DNA of 64,000 bases from Pseudohongiella acticola (GTDB taxonomy: Bacteria > Pseudomonadota > Gammaproteobacteria > Pseudomonadales > Pseudohongiellaceae). A model generated the notes under the pieces. That model did not search any database. It saw nothing but the letters and a program-made list of their open reading frames with translations, and was not told the DNA's origin. Shown here piece after piece: positions 9,995-19,024 of this stretch (position 1 is its first letter; each line of letters starts with the position of its first letter). The position numbers and the translations under genes are program-made. Where the stretch lies: assembly GCF_001758195.1 (NCBI RefSeq), contig NZ_MASR01000001.1, forward strand, positions 620,001 to 684,000. Reading direction: 5' to 3'.

Positions 9995-11377
9995 TCAGAA
10001 TCCGGGTGGACCGCCAGCACCGGGAAAGCCACCCGGGCCACGCATACCACCAAGACCGCGCATCATATTGGCCATGCCGCCGCCTTTCATTTTTTTCATC
10101 ATTTTCTGCATTTGTTTGTGCTGCTTCATCAGGCGGTTAAGATCCTGAATCTGGGTACCTGAGCCCTGACAGATACGCCGCTTGCGCGAGCCATTCAACA
10201 TGTCTGGATTGCGCCGTTCACGCGGCGTCATGGAATTGATGATGGCTTCCATACGTCCGAATTGACCGTCGTTGACCTTGGCGGCCGCACCTGGCGGCAA
10301 TGCACCCATGCCAGGCATCTTGTCCATGATACTGGCCATGCCGCCCATGCTCTTCATCTGCTGCAGCTGTTCGCGGAAGTCTTCAAGATCAAAACCTTTG
10401 CCTTTCTGGAACTTGCCAGCCAGTCTGGCGGCCTTGTCTTTATCTACCTTGCGCTCGGCCTCTTCAATCAGGGACAGCATGTCGCCCATGCCCAAAATAC
10501 GGGATGCAATCCGATCAGGGTAGAAGGGCTCCAGGGCATCGGTTTTTTCACCCATACCGATAAACTTGATGGGTTTGCCGGTAATATGGCGAACCGAGAG
10601 CGCAGCACCACCGCGCGCATCACCGTCAGCCTTGGTCAGAACCACACCGGTCAGGGGCAGCGCATCGTTAAAGGCTCGCGCCGTAGCGGCCGCATCCTGA
10701 CCCGTCATGGCATCCACCACAAACAGGGTCTCTATCGGGTTCAGCAAGCGGTGCAGATCACCAATCTCGGTCATCATTTCCGCATCAACAGCCAGACGAC
10801 CGGCAGTATCGACCAGCAGGACGTCGACAAAACTCTTGCGCGCTTCTTTGACAGCCGCCTGCACGATGTCCTGGGGTTTCTGTGACACATCCGAGGCAAA
10901 GAATTTGGCACCGACGTCGCCCGCCAGCGTCTCCAGCTGCTTGATCGCGGCCGGACGATAAACGTCGGCGCTGACTACCATGACAGATTTTTTGCGGGAA
11001 TCCTTCAACCAGCGCGCCAGTTTGGCGACCGTGGTAGTCTTACCCGCGCCCTGCAGACCGGCCATCAAAACCACCGCCGGTGGTTGCGCATTCAGGTTCA
11101 GCTCTTCATTGGCTGACCCCATGACCGCTTCCAGCTCGGCCTGCACAATCTTGATAAATGCCTGGCCGGGACTAAGGCTTTGCGATACTTCCTGGCCTAC
11201 GGCACGCAGCTTGACCCGGTCAATGAAATCCTTGACCACGGGCAACGCAACATCGGCTTCAAGCAAGGCCCGGCGAACCTCACGCAACGCTTCTTCAATA
11301 TTGTTCTCGGTCAGAGTCGCTTTGCCGCTTATTTTGCGGAGCGCCCCGGAGAGCCGTTCGGTTAAGCTGTCAAACAT
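9995..11377 (-). CDS. ffh: Signal recognition particle protein Ffh
   Basis: SRP GTPase that binds signal sequences of nascent inner-membrane proteins together with 4.5S RNA and docks at FtsY. 460 residues. N domain 1-~95; G domain with G1 GLQGAGKTTT (~108), DTAGR and TKADGDARGG. The methionine-rich M domain (~300-440) carries the RNA-binding motif GSRKRRICQGSGT and ends in a Gly/Met/Pro-rich tail. The usual alanine in RRIA is cysteine here, a mild change. It stands alone between its divergent neighbour ypjD and the S16 operon. Confidence 0.98.
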   Translation of the reverse strand: MFDSLTERLSGALRKISGKATLTENNIEEALREVRRALLEADVALPVVKDFIDRVKLRAVGQEVSQSLSPGQAFIKIVQAELEAVMGSANEELNLNAQPPAVVLMAGLQGAGKTTTVAKLARWLKDSRKKSVMVVSADVYRPAAIKQLETLAGDVGAKFFASDVSQKPQDIVQAAVKEARKSFVDVLLVDTAGRLAVDAEMMTEIGDLHRLLNPIETLFVVDAMTGQDAAATARAFNDALPLTGVVLTKADGDARGGAALSVRHITGKPIKFIGMGEKTDALEPFYPDRIASRILGMGDMLSLIEEAERKVDKDKAARLAGKFQKGKGFDLEDFREQLQQMKSMGGMASIMDKMPGMGALPPGAAAKVNDGQFGRMEAIINSMTPRERRNPDMLNGSRKRRICQGSGTQIQDLNRLMKQHKQMQKMMKKMKGGGMANMMRGLGGMRGPGGFPGAGGPPGF

Positions 11378-11592
11378 CTGTAATATGCCTCTGCTTGGTC
11401 ACGGTCTGCTGGCAAGCAAACCGGTTGGCAACTGTAAAACCCGCTATTATCACCCTGATGACACACAGCTACAATAGCCAGCACTCGCACGGTAGCATGC
11501 GCAGCTCCGGAAAAAACACTACAACGCATGCATCAGGTGTGCGACACTTTGCCCGTTAACGCAGACCATTCCAGGAGCCAAGCAGAAAACCC

Positions 11593-12393
11593 ATGTCAAT
11601 CACGACGCTGTCAGGACTTGTTGCCGTCGCGCTGTACCTTATCAGCCTCATGTTCCAGGGACAGGCGATCAAAGCCAGAACAGCGCGCATTAAAACCCGG
11701 GGAATCGTGCTGGCGACCGGGATACTGGCGACCGTCGCTCACGCGCTAAGCGCCTGGACACTGATTTCCCGCGATATTGGTTATCATTTCGGCGTCGTCG
11801 AAATCAGCACCCTGATATTTGTTGTCATCTCCCTGCTGGCCATCATCAGCAGCGCACGGCGCCCTATTGGCAATCTTATACTGGGCGTATTCCCCCTGGC
11901 GGCGCTGATCATCATCCTGTCTCTGACACTGGAGAGTGATTATCCGGCCCAACAGATCGATGCTGGCATCGCAGGTCACATTCTGCTGTCAATAGTCGCC
12001 TATAGCCTGTTTACACTGGCGGCCGTGCAGGCTGCATTTCTGGCTTTTCAGAACTACCAGCTGCGCCACAAACATGTTGCCAGCGTAATCAAACGCTTCC
12101 CTCCGCTTGAGGACATGGAGCGACTGCTGTTCGAACTGATCTGGGTCGCACAGGGCCTGCTCAGCCTGGGTATCATTGCTGGCTTTGTATTCGTTGACGA
12201 TCTCAGTGCACAGGGATTGCCGCATAAAATGTTTTTCTCGGTACTGGCCTGGGTAGTTTTTGCCGTATTGTTATGGGGGCGTCATCAATTGGGCTGGCGT
12301 GGCAATACTGCCATTCGCGGCACGCTGGGTGGCTTCGTTTGCCTGTTGCTGGGTTTTTACGGCTCCAAATTTGTGTTGGAATTCATCCTGTAA
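11593..12393 (+). CDS. ypjD: CcsA/YpjD-family inner-membrane protein
   Basis: Polytopic protein of the cytochrome-c-assembly (CcsA/HemX-like) superfamily; the precise role of YpjD is not established. 266 residues with about eight hydrophobic segments from residue 5 to the end. Family-type stretches include SRDIGYHFGVVEIS, DAGIAGHILLSIVAYSLF and LDDL-like VFVDDL; the last third has FFSVLAWVVFAVLLWGRH. It is divergent from ffh and followed 65 bases later by corB, the same neighbourhood as ypjD-yfjD next to ffh in E. coli, which supports the name. AGGAG lies a rather distant 15 bases before the ATG. Confidence 0.85.
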   Translation: MSITTLSGLVAVALYLISLMFQGQAIKARTARIKTRGIVLATGILATVAHALSAWTLISRDIGYHFGVVEISTLIFVVISLLAIISSARRPIGNLILGVFPLAALIIILSLTLESDYPAQQIDAGIAGHILLSIVAYSLFTLAAVQAAFLAFQNYQLRHKHVASVIKRFPPLEDMERLLFELIWVAQGLLSLGIIAGFVFVDDLSAQGLPHKMFFSVLAWVVFAVLLWGRHQLGWRGNTAIRGTLGGFVCLLLGFYGSKFVLEFIL

Positions 12394-12458
12394 GCACGCG
12401 GCCATGACTGTCATGGCCTTTTCACACCCACTCGTATTTCAAGGAGGTCACCGTCCTG

Positions 12459-13751
12459 ATGGACGCTGAATCGTCGCCCGTCCCTTTTTTAACCGGACTC
12501 CTGGTCTTTCTGGTCATCGCTTCGGCCTATTTCTCCAGCTCTGAAACGAGCATGATGAGCCTGAACCGTTACCGACTTAAGCATCTCGCACGCCAGAAGC
12601 ATGCCGGTGCCCTGCGCGTGAGTAAACTACTGGAAGCGCCAGACAAGTTACTGGGTGTTATCCTGATCGGCAACAACTTCGTCAATCTGCTTTCGGCCTC
12701 AATTGCCACCACCATTGCCATCCAGGTATTCGGCAATCCGGAAACCGTACTGACCACCGTGTTGTTGACGCTGGTCATTCTTATTTTCGCCGAAATAACA
12801 CCCAAGACCATTGCTGCACTTCACCCGGAGCGTATTGCCTATCCCTCCAGCCTGCTGCTGATGGTGTTACTCAAGTTGCTCTATCCGCTGGTATGGATGG
12901 CCAACCGCGTGTCACATGTGTTGATCCGGACACTGGGCATCAAACCGGAAGCATCACCGGATCATCAACTGAGCCCGGAGGAACTGCGAACCGTTGTACA
13001 CGAATCGGCACAGATGATTCCAAAACAGGGTCAGGGAATGCTGCTGAACATCCTCGACCTGGAAAAAGTGACGGTCAACGATATCCTGGTTCCCCGCAGC
13101 GAAATCATCGGCATCGATATTGAGAGTGATGTCTCCGTCATACTGGATACCATCAGCAATAGCCAGCACACGCGCATCCCGATCTACCGAAAAGAGATCG
13201 ACAACATTGTCGGCGTGTTGCACATGCGCAGCCTGGGCCGTTTCCTGCGCAGCACAGATCTTGAGCGCGACGACTTTCTCAATGAAGCCGACGAACCCTA
13301 TTTCATTCCGGAAAGCACACCCCTGCACACCCAGCTGTTCAATTTCCAGTCCAGCCGTAAGCGCCTTGCATTTGTTGTTGATGAGTACGGCGTCATCAAA
13401 GGCATTGTCACACTGGAAGATATCCTGGAAGAAATAGTCGGCGAATTCACCACCGACATGGCTGACAACAGTCGCGACATTCATCCCCAGACTGATGGCA
13501 GTTTCCTGATTGATGGCACCGCTACGCTGCGTGACATTAATCGCACACTGGACTGGGACCTGGATTCGGAGAATGCGAAAACCCTGAATGGCCTGCTGGT
13601 GGAGGCACTGGAATCCATTCCTGAATCAGCCACGGGTATTCAGGTTGGCAATTACTATGTGGAAATCATCCAGGTAAAAGACAATTTGATCAAGACAGTA
13701 CGCATGTGGCGTGCGCAGGAACTTATCGACACTGACGATGCCGACGGTTGA
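12459..13751 (+). CDS. corB: CNNM/CorB-family transporter with CBS pair
   Basis: Inner-membrane CNNM-type protein, implicated in magnesium/cobalt handling. 430 residues. The DUF21 membrane region (about 10-190) contains SSSETSMMSLNRYR and FAEITPKTIAALHPERIAYP. Two CBS domains follow (about 205-335) with ILVPRSEIIGIDIE and VVDEYGVIKGIVTLEDILEEIVGE. A CorC/HlyC-type C-terminal domain spans ~345-425. A near-perfect Shine-Dalgarno, AAGGAGGT, precedes the ATG. The stop codon abuts the stop of the convergent phosphopantetheinyl transferase with no base between. Confidence 0.93.
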   Translation: MDAESSPVPFLTGLLVFLVIASAYFSSSETSMMSLNRYRLKHLARQKHAGALRVSKLLEAPDKLLGVILIGNNFVNLLSASIATTIAIQVFGNPETVLTTVLLTLVILIFAEITPKTIAALHPERIAYPSSLLLMVLLKLLYPLVWMANRVSHVLIRTLGIKPEASPDHQLSPEELRTVVHESAQMIPKQGQGMLLNILDLEKVTVNDILVPRSEIIGIDIESDVSVILDTISNSQHTRIPIYRKEIDNIVGVLHMRSLGRFLRSTDLERDDFLNEADEPYFIPESTPLHTQLFNFQSSRKRLAFVVDEYGVIKGIVTLEDILEEIVGEFTTDMADNSRDIHPQTDGSFLIDGTATLRDINRTLDWDLDSENAKTLNGLLVEALESIPESATGIQVGNYYVEIIQVKDNLIKTVRMWRAQELIDTDDADG

Positions 13752-14591
13752 TCAGGTGCCGCACTGGTAGTCGGGAGTGCAGCTAATAATACTGACCTGG
13801 TCTGGCCATAATAGCTGGCGCACGCACAGCTCAGGCGCGCCCGGATTGTTATCCGCACGCAGCGCAAGTGCAACCCGCAATCCTGCCACAGTGAGCGACC
13901 ACAGGCGCCAGTAATGATGCGGTGGTGCTTCATGAGGCGCCGGGTAGAACACCAATGCGGGTTCAAATCCGAATTCAAAATTCCGTAAGGCACGCGCCAA
14001 CCCCTGACCATTAGCTTTGACACAGGCTTCCTTCAATGTCCACAAGCGCAGAAAGCGATCCTGTTGCTGTGGCGGCGGCAGTGCCTGCAACGCATTAAAC
14101 TCTGAATCGGAGAAAAATCGTCTTGCCAGTGCAGCCGCCTCCAGCGGTCTGTCCAGAGCTTCGATATCCACGCCCACCTGATCGAGCGCAGCAAATGCCA
14201 GTACCAGCATGTCATCCGTGTGCGACAGATTAAACACCGGCGCCGGCAACGGTCCGAGCACACAGGGCCGACCTTCGGCACTTCGCCCCAACTGCCACTG
14301 CCCAGGTTCAACACCTGCCTGATAGACTGACAGCAATCGCCTGAGCACGGCCCGGGTAAGCAGAAACATGGCATGGCCTTTGGGCAGGCGTCGACTTTGC
14401 AGACGTTCCCATTCGGCAGCGCTAAGCCAGTGCCCGGCGATTTTTTCCATGGCGGTCACATCATCCGTGGCCGGCACCAGCCAGACATCAATCTGCGTCA
14501 AAGGCAGCTCAAGCGGTGTCAGTGGCTCTGCCACAGCCATAACCGCGCTCGCTGCAGACGCTGGCCCCGCCCCTGGTCCCAATGTCATCAA
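13752..14591 (-). CDS. 4'-phosphopantetheinyl transferase superfamily protein (Sfp type)
   Basis: Transfers 4'-phosphopantetheine from CoA to a serine of carrier proteins. 279 residues. The bipartite motif is present: GVDIEALDRP (metal-binding Asp and Glu) and LRLWTLKEACVKANGQGL, with the conserved Trp, Lys and Glu. The segment FNLSHTDDM precedes it. The first ~25 residues are Ala/Pro rich and may not be translated. Its start overlaps the stop of the 7TM-PAS gene in ATGA (14588-14591), showing translational coupling. No polyketide, peptide synthetase or carrier gene is nearby, so the substrate is open. Confidence 0.9.
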   Translation of the reverse strand: MMTLGPGAGPASAASAVMAVAEPLTPLELPLTQIDVWLVPATDDVTAMEKIAGHWLSAAEWERLQSRRLPKGHAMFLLTRAVLRRLLSVYQAGVEPGQWQLGRSAEGRPCVLGPLPAPVFNLSHTDDMLVLAFAALDQVGVDIEALDRPLEAAALARRFFSDSEFNALQALPPPQQQDRFLRLWTLKEACVKANGQGLARALRNFEFGFEPALVFYPAPHEAPPHHYWRLWSLTVAGLRVALALRADNNPGAPELCVRQLLWPDQVSIISCTPDYQCGT

Positions 14592-15685
14592 ATATCATCC
14601 CGATCACTGTCAGCGTCACCGGCCAGACGGCTGATCTCGTCCAGCGCTCTCTGCACCTGCGTCACATCATTAAACAGGATCAGGTAACCCATGCGTTTAT
14701 GGCTATTGCCAAGAATTGGCATGATGCTGACATCGTAGTGACGGTTACCGCTTAACGTGGTCATACGACCCTGCCAGCCACTGTCGACCACTGATGCATC
14801 GACACCCGTAAAATATTTCTGCAAGACGTCTACGACGGGCTGCCCCCCTACCCGTGACAGACTTTCCCCGGTCATATCAACAAAGGCGGGGTTTACGTCG
14901 GAGATCTGATGCTGCTCATTTGCCACCACCACGGCAATATTGATGTGATCAAACACCCGGTCCCGGGCGACGGGTGTTAGCGACAGGAAATGATACTGGT
15001 GCGTGGCAATAGTTACCAGGATCGCGCTGATGACAAAAAACAGGGAAGTCGGATCAAAACCGCCAGCCAATTCGATACCCGCCACGTACATCATATTGGG
15101 AACCACCGGTATCAATGCGGCAACAGCAATCAGCAAGGATTGAATGCGATAAACCTGTGGCTGTTTCATGCTGGTATTGAGCAGCAACAGTGAGCCACCC
15201 AGTGTAAACAGGTGGGCGCTGAACAGATGCAGCCAGAAGCCAATTCCATATTCCAGATCCAGCAGGACAAAACCATTGCGTTCGACCAGCACAGCGCTGG
15301 TGTACAGCAACTGGTGCTGATCCAGAGTCATGACCAGGGTGATCGAGCTGGCTGGGACGACCATAAATACCAGCAACAGACGCCCGCACAGCCATCGATC
15401 AAAACCGGCAAAACTGATGGCAAAGAAGAACCAGGTGGTTGTTGCGCTGATCACACCCACATACACCAGGCGCTGAAAGCCAAGCTGCCAGGCCTGCGTG
15501 GTGCCAACATTGGCGATCAGTTCGCCAAACGTCCAGATGACGAAGCTGGCCATCACCGCCACCCAGAGCTTGCCACTGCGAGTGTGCGCCTGGTTCAGGC
15601 TGAAGGTGCCCAGCGCACACGCCATCAGGCCCGCGACCAGATAAAGATAGTTAATAGGGGGAAACTGGAAATCCATAAATCGCAT
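14588..15685 (-). CDS. 7TM receptor-like protein with C-terminal PAS domain, no output domain
   Basis: Membrane protein of 365 residues. Seven hydrophobic segments fill residues ~10-235, in the arrangement of the N-terminal 7TM region found on some histidine kinases. A PAS domain follows (~245-350): DHINIAVVVANEQHQISDVN, then GYLILFNDVTQVQ. The chain ends soon after in an acidic tail. There is no H-box, ATPase, GGDEF, EAL or methyl-accepting module, so it must signal through another protein or act as a sensor subunit. It begins 26 bases after pspF ends and overlaps the phosphopantetheinyl transferase by 4 bases. Function is not recognised; coupling to PspF or the Psp response is inference from position. 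Confidence 0.8.
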   Translation of the reverse strand: MRFMDFQFPPINYLYLVAGLMACALGTFSLNQAHTRSGKLWVAVMASFVIWTFGELIANVGTTQAWQLGFQRLVYVGVISATTTWFFFAISFAGFDRWLCGRLLLVFMVVPASSITLVMTLDQHQLLYTSAVLVERNGFVLLDLEYGIGFWLHLFSAHLFTLGGSLLLLNTSMKQPQVYRIQSLLIAVAALIPVVPNMMYVAGIELAGGFDPTSLFFVISAILVTIATHQYHFLSLTPVARDRVFDHINIAVVVANEQHQISDVNPAFVDMTGESLSRVGGQPVVDVLQKYFTGVDASVVDSGWQGRMTTLSGNRHYDVSIMPILGNSHKRMGYLILFNDVTQVQRALDEISRLAGDADSDRDDI

Positions 15686-15711
15686 GCTCTCCGGCGTGTC
15701 GACAGCGCCGA

Positions 15712-16770
15712 TCAGGACAATAAATCGTATTTGCGCAAATAACCCCGCAACTGGTGATAACTCAGATTCAGGTGCGTTGCTGTTTTGCGCTGGTTAAACT
15801 GACAATGCTCCAGCGCCTTGCGCAGCAGATCAGTTTCGTAATCCTGAATATGCTGACGAAAATCCAGTGACTCGCCATCCCAGTCAACGACAGCTTTGTC
15901 CTCACCTGACACTCGTTCGGCCGGCACAGAGTCTTCGCTTGTCGACACCGCAGTGGTCTCAACAGTCTCGCGAACCGGTGACACAGAAGGACGGTAAGGC
16001 GACTCAAAAGGGTTGAACACCAGCCGGGATACGGTTTTGTTGGGATGCTGGTAAACCGCTCTCTCGATGACATTCTTGAGCTCCCGGATATTGCCCGGCC
16101 AGCTGTAGCTGAGTAACTGACGTTGGACGGCATCAGAGAAACCGGCAAAAAAATCCTCATCCATCTCTTTAACCATACTGATGGCAAAATGTTCGGCCAG
16201 TACCAATATGTCGTCTTTGCGGGCGCGCAGCGGTGGCAGCGTCACCACGTCAAACGCCAGTCTGTCGATCAGATCCTCGCGAAACTTTCCGGCGCGGCCA
16301 AGCGCTGGCAGGTCCTCATTGGTCGCCGCTACCAGGCGCACGTCAACTTTCAGGGTCTGATTGCCCCCCAACCGCTCGAACTCACCATATTCAATCACCC
16401 GCAGTATTTTCTCCTGCACGGGCATGGCCGTATTGGCCAGCTCATCCAGGAACAGCGTGCCGCCATCAGCACGCTCGAACAGACCCTTGCGTTGCCCTGT
16501 GGCGCCGGTGAATGCGCCCGCTTCGTGTCCAAACAACTGCGCTTCCAGCAAAGCATCACTGAGCGCGGCACAGTTTATTTTCAGGAAATTGTTCTGCCAC
16601 CGCGATGACAGATAATGCAGTCGCGATGCGATAAGCTCTTTACCGGTACCCCGTTCACCCACAATCAGAACGGGTTTGTTAAGAGGCGCCACCTGAGAGA
16701 CGTGTTCCTGCATCTCGAGAAAACTGGCGGACTCTCCTATCATACGGGGCAGTGACACTTCCGATGGCAT
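15712..16770 (-). CDS. pspF: Psp operon transcriptional activator PspF
   Basis: Sigma-54 enhancer-binding ATPase without a receiver domain, held inactive by PspA. I start it at 16770 (MPSEVSLPRMIGES, 352 residues). E. coli PspF begins at the equivalent point; the longer frame from 16839 adds 23 unrelated residues. Walker A is GERGTGKELIASRLHYLSSR. The sigma-54-contacting GAFTGA loop is intact (EAGAFTGATGQRKG), with Walker B GGTLFLDELA and the R-finger region REDLIDRLAFDVVTLPPLR. A C-terminal Fis-type HTH reads ATHLNLSYHQLRGYLRKY. It is divergent from pspA and followed by the 7TM-PAS gene. Confidence 0.95.
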   Translation of the reverse strand: MPSEVSLPRMIGESASFLEMQEHVSQVAPLNKPVLIVGERGTGKELIASRLHYLSSRWQNNFLKINCAALSDALLEAQLFGHEAGAFTGATGQRKGLFERADGGTLFLDELANTAMPVQEKILRVIEYGEFERLGGNQTLKVDVRLVAATNEDLPALGRAGKFREDLIDRLAFDVVTLPPLRARKDDILVLAEHFAISMVKEMDEDFFAGFSDAVQRQLLSYSWPGNIRELKNVIERAVYQHPNKTVSRLVFNPFESPYRPSVSPVRETVETTAVSTSEDSVPAERVSGEDKAVVDWDGESLDFRQHIQDYETDLLRKALEHCQFNQRKTATHLNLSYHQLRGYLRKYDLLS

Positions 16771-16913
16771 ATATTTTCTCAGCAAAGACCTTAAACCAAT
16801 ATGTCGCGAAAAATACCACTTATTAACCCAAACAGCCATGCGCCAAAAGTCATAAAAACCGGACAGCTAATTTATATGCTTTCTATTCAAAGCTTTATCG
16901 CGAATTTCAAGTA

Positions 16914-16930
16914 TTGGCACAGTTCCTGCT
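16914..16930 (+). promoter_or_regulatory. Sigma-54 (-24/-12) promoter of pspA
   Basis: TTGGCAC at 16914-16920, five bases, then CTGCT at 16926-16930. The -24 GG and -12 GC have the correct spacing for RpoN (consensus TTGGCAC-N5-TTGCA, one mismatch in the -12 half). A start site near 16941 would give a ~40-base leader before the pspA ATG at 16980. The roughly 140 bases between this and the pspF start are AT-rich and are where PspF enhancer sites should lie; I could not define them. Confidence 0.85.
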
Positions 16931-16979
16931 CCTTCTGCTTGGACCCGATCCACTAACGCCAATTTTTGAGGTAATAAAC

Positions 16980-17636
16980 ATGGGTATCTTCTCACGATTA
17001 AGCGACATCATTAACTCCAATATCAGCGCCATTCTGGACAAGGCCGAAGATCCGGAAAAAATGATTCGTATGATGATTCAGGAAATGGAGGAGACACTGG
17101 TTGAAGTTCGCAGCAGCACCGCCAAGGTGATCGCTGAGAAAAAAACCGTTAATCGCCGCATTGAACAGCTGGGCCGCCAGGCTGCAGACTGGGAAGAAAA
17201 AGCAGAGCTGGCGTTGAAGAAAGAGCGCGAAGATCTGGCGCGGGCTGCGTTGATTGAGAAATCCAGTGTCCTGACCACAATTCAGATGCTGGAAGATGAA
17301 TTGGCCAAGCTGGATGAGACAGTTGACAAGCTCAGCCATGAAATCGAGCAACTGCAAGCCAAGCTGACCGATGCCCGCGCACGCCAGAAAACACTGCTGA
17401 TGCGCACAACGGCCGCCCAATCTCGTGTTGACGTCAATCAGAAGCTGCATAACTACAGTATTGACAATGCGATGAACAAATTTGAATATTACGAGCGCAA
17501 AATTGATCAGATGGAAGGACAGGTAGACAGTCTGAATATCAAGCAGCGCGGCCTCCAGGATGAGTTCGAGGAACTGGCCAATCAGGAAAAGATCGACCAG
17601 GAACTGGAAAGCATCAAAGCTAAACTCAATAAGTAA
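16980..17636 (+). CDS. pspA: Phage shock protein A
   Basis: ESCRT-III-related peripheral membrane protein that stabilises damaged inner membrane and represses PspF. Starts at 16980 (MGIFSRLSDIINSNI) with GAGG 8 bases upstream, giving 218 residues (E. coli 222). The amphipathic N-terminal helix is followed by EDPEKMIRMMIQEMEETLVE and then long coiled coil to the end. The family segment DRRI-like KTVNRRIEQLG and the C-terminal EFEELANQEKIDQELESIK are present. First gene of pspABC. Confidence 0.97.
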   Translation: MGIFSRLSDIINSNISAILDKAEDPEKMIRMMIQEMEETLVEVRSSTAKVIAEKKTVNRRIEQLGRQAADWEEKAELALKKEREDLARAALIEKSSVLTTIQMLEDELAKLDETVDKLSHEIEQLQAKLTDARARQKTLLMRTTAAQSRVDVNQKLHNYSIDNAMNKFEYYERKIDQMEGQVDSLNIKQRGLQDEFEELANQEKIDQELESIKAKLNK

Positions 17637-17652
17637 CCAAAGGACAAGGCCC

Positions 17653-17889
17653 ATGGAATTCTTTGAATTTGTCATCGCGCTGGTCGCCGTAGGCGGCACA
17701 TTCGTGACGATCTGGGTTGCCTTGCTGTACCGCCGCAAGGAGAAAAAACTGCCCGCGGCGGAACAGGCCTATAACCTGGGCCAGCTCAGCGCTCTGGCCA
17801 ACAGTATGAGCCAGCGAATTGATACACTAGAGTCAATTCTGGACGCCGAAGTGCCTGGCTGGAGGGAACATCATGAGCAACAACACTGA
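17653..17889 (+). CDS. pspB: Phage shock protein B
   Basis: Small inner-membrane protein that works with PspC to relieve PspA inhibition of PspF. 78 residues from the ATG at 17653. One N-terminal membrane segment (about 4-24, FVIALVAVGGTFVTIWVALL), then a basic patch YRRKEKK and a soluble helix with LANSMSQRIDTLESILD. It lies 16 bases after pspA and overlaps pspC by 17 bases. Confidence 0.93.
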   Translation: MEFFEFVIALVAVGGTFVTIWVALLYRRKEKKLPAAEQAYNLGQLSALANSMSQRIDTLESILDAEVPGWREHHEQQH

Positions 17890-18661
17890 AGGCGATACAG
17901 CCTATCGCAGCACCCGGGCACCACTGACACTGGACCGGGAAAACCGGAAGGTGCTGGGTGTCTGTGGCGGCTTTGCCCGTTATCTTGAAGTACCGTCAGC
18001 ACTGGTCAGGGTTATCTACTGTGTCGCCTGCCTGGCGTCACCGTTCCTGATTATTGCCTACTTCGTCATGTATTGGCTGCTCGACGACGAAGAGCGGCCG
18101 GCACGCATCAAAGCCGCCATGGGCGGTAAAGCCAGAATGTCGGGATTCTCGGAGAAAAGCCGTAAACAGGCGTCAGCCGAGGCTGACCTGGATGCTGCGG
18201 AGACCGGCTTTGACGAAGGCGAAACCGAACCGCAGACGCCTCGCTTCGATCTGAAAAGGCCTCTGCATCGCAGTCGCAGCAACGCACGCATCGCGGGTGT
18301 CTGCGCAGGTGTCGCCAACTACCTGGGCATCAGCACCTTTCTGGTCAGACTGGTGACGTTCCTGTCGCTGTTTATACTGGGTGGCGTGACGTTGTGGGGC
18401 TATGTAATTTTCTGGATCGTGCTTGACAAGGAACCCAAAGGCCGTAAAGTAACGGGAAGACGCAGCTACAGTAAGCGTCGGCAGAGCAGACAGAACGGCC
18501 AGAATGACAGACCCATTGACGACGAAGAAGAACTCGATAATGGTCTGGATATTGAAACATGCGGTAATGCTCTTCGCGCCGCAGAAAAAAAATTGCAGGA
18601 CGTGGAAGCGTTCATGACATCCAAGCAGTTCAGGTTACATTGTGAAATCAACAGGATTTAA
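17873..18661 (+). CDS. pspC: PspC-family membrane protein with two PspC domains
   Basis: Inner-membrane sensor component of the Psp system. At 262 residues it is about twice the E. coli length (119). The PspC domain occurs twice: ~20-75 (KVLGVCGGFARYLEV and a membrane helix ending MYWLLDDEE) and ~128-188 (ARIAGVCAGVANYLGI, helix ending FWIVLDKEP). An acidic linker of ~50 residues separates them. A basic then acidic stretch and a short C-terminal helix with LRAAEKKLQDVEAFMTSKQF follow. The 17-base overlap with pspB implies coupled translation. Single-domain PspC is the norm in enterobacteria; the duplication looks internal. Confidence 0.9.
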   Translation: MSNNTEGDTAYRSTRAPLTLDRENRKVLGVCGGFARYLEVPSALVRVIYCVACLASPFLIIAYFVMYWLLDDEERPARIKAAMGGKARMSGFSEKSRKQASAEADLDAAETGFDEGETEPQTPRFDLKRPLHRSRSNARIAGVCAGVANYLGISTFLVRLVTFLSLFILGGVTLWGYVIFWIVLDKEPKGRKVTGRRSYSKRRQSRQNGQNDRPIDDEEELDNGLDIETCGNALRAAEKKLQDVEAFMTSKQFRLHCEINRI

Positions 18662-18667
18662 CCGCTT

Positions 18668-19024
18668 ATGGGCGATTTACCTGACTTCGATACCCTGCTT
18701 GCCATGCATCGGGATAACCCCGAAGCACTGGAGAAACTGCGCCGCCGACTAACCCGTAATATCCTGCAATCCGCCCCCGATAGCGCTCGGCAGCGACTGG
18801 AGGGGCTGCAGTTCCGCATCGACATGGAATTACGGCGGGCCAGCAACCCCACGGCCCGCTGTTTACGTTTATCCGATATGATGCATGACTCCTTTGCCCG
18901 CCTGAACCACTGTCTGCATCACCCTCTGGACGAAGTTAATGCGCGACAGGGCCGCCCCAAGGCTGATATCCTGAATATGGATTCACGCCGCCGACAGCGT
19001 GTAAAATCGTCAAAACCGCACTAA
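18668..19024 (+). CDS. DUF3135-family protein
   Basis: Small soluble protein of 118 residues, helical and rich in Arg and Leu. The typical family core LEGLQFRIDMELRRASNPTA and LRLSDMMHDSFARL is visible; function is unknown. It begins 6 bases after pspC, so it should be the fourth gene of the psp message. No signal peptide or membrane helix. A role with the Psp proteins is only suggested by position. Confidence 0.75.
   Translation: MGDLPDFDTLLAMHRDNPEALEKLRRRLTRNILQSAPDSARQRLEGLQFRIDMELRRASNPTARCLRLSDMMHDSFARLNHCLHHPLDEVNARQGRPKADILNMDSRRRQRVKSSKPH

Noticed and set aside
16771-16839. Longer pspF start at 16839
   Set aside because: Adds 23 residues unlike any PspF N-terminus and intrudes toward the pspA control region; the ATG at 16770 aligns with the known start.
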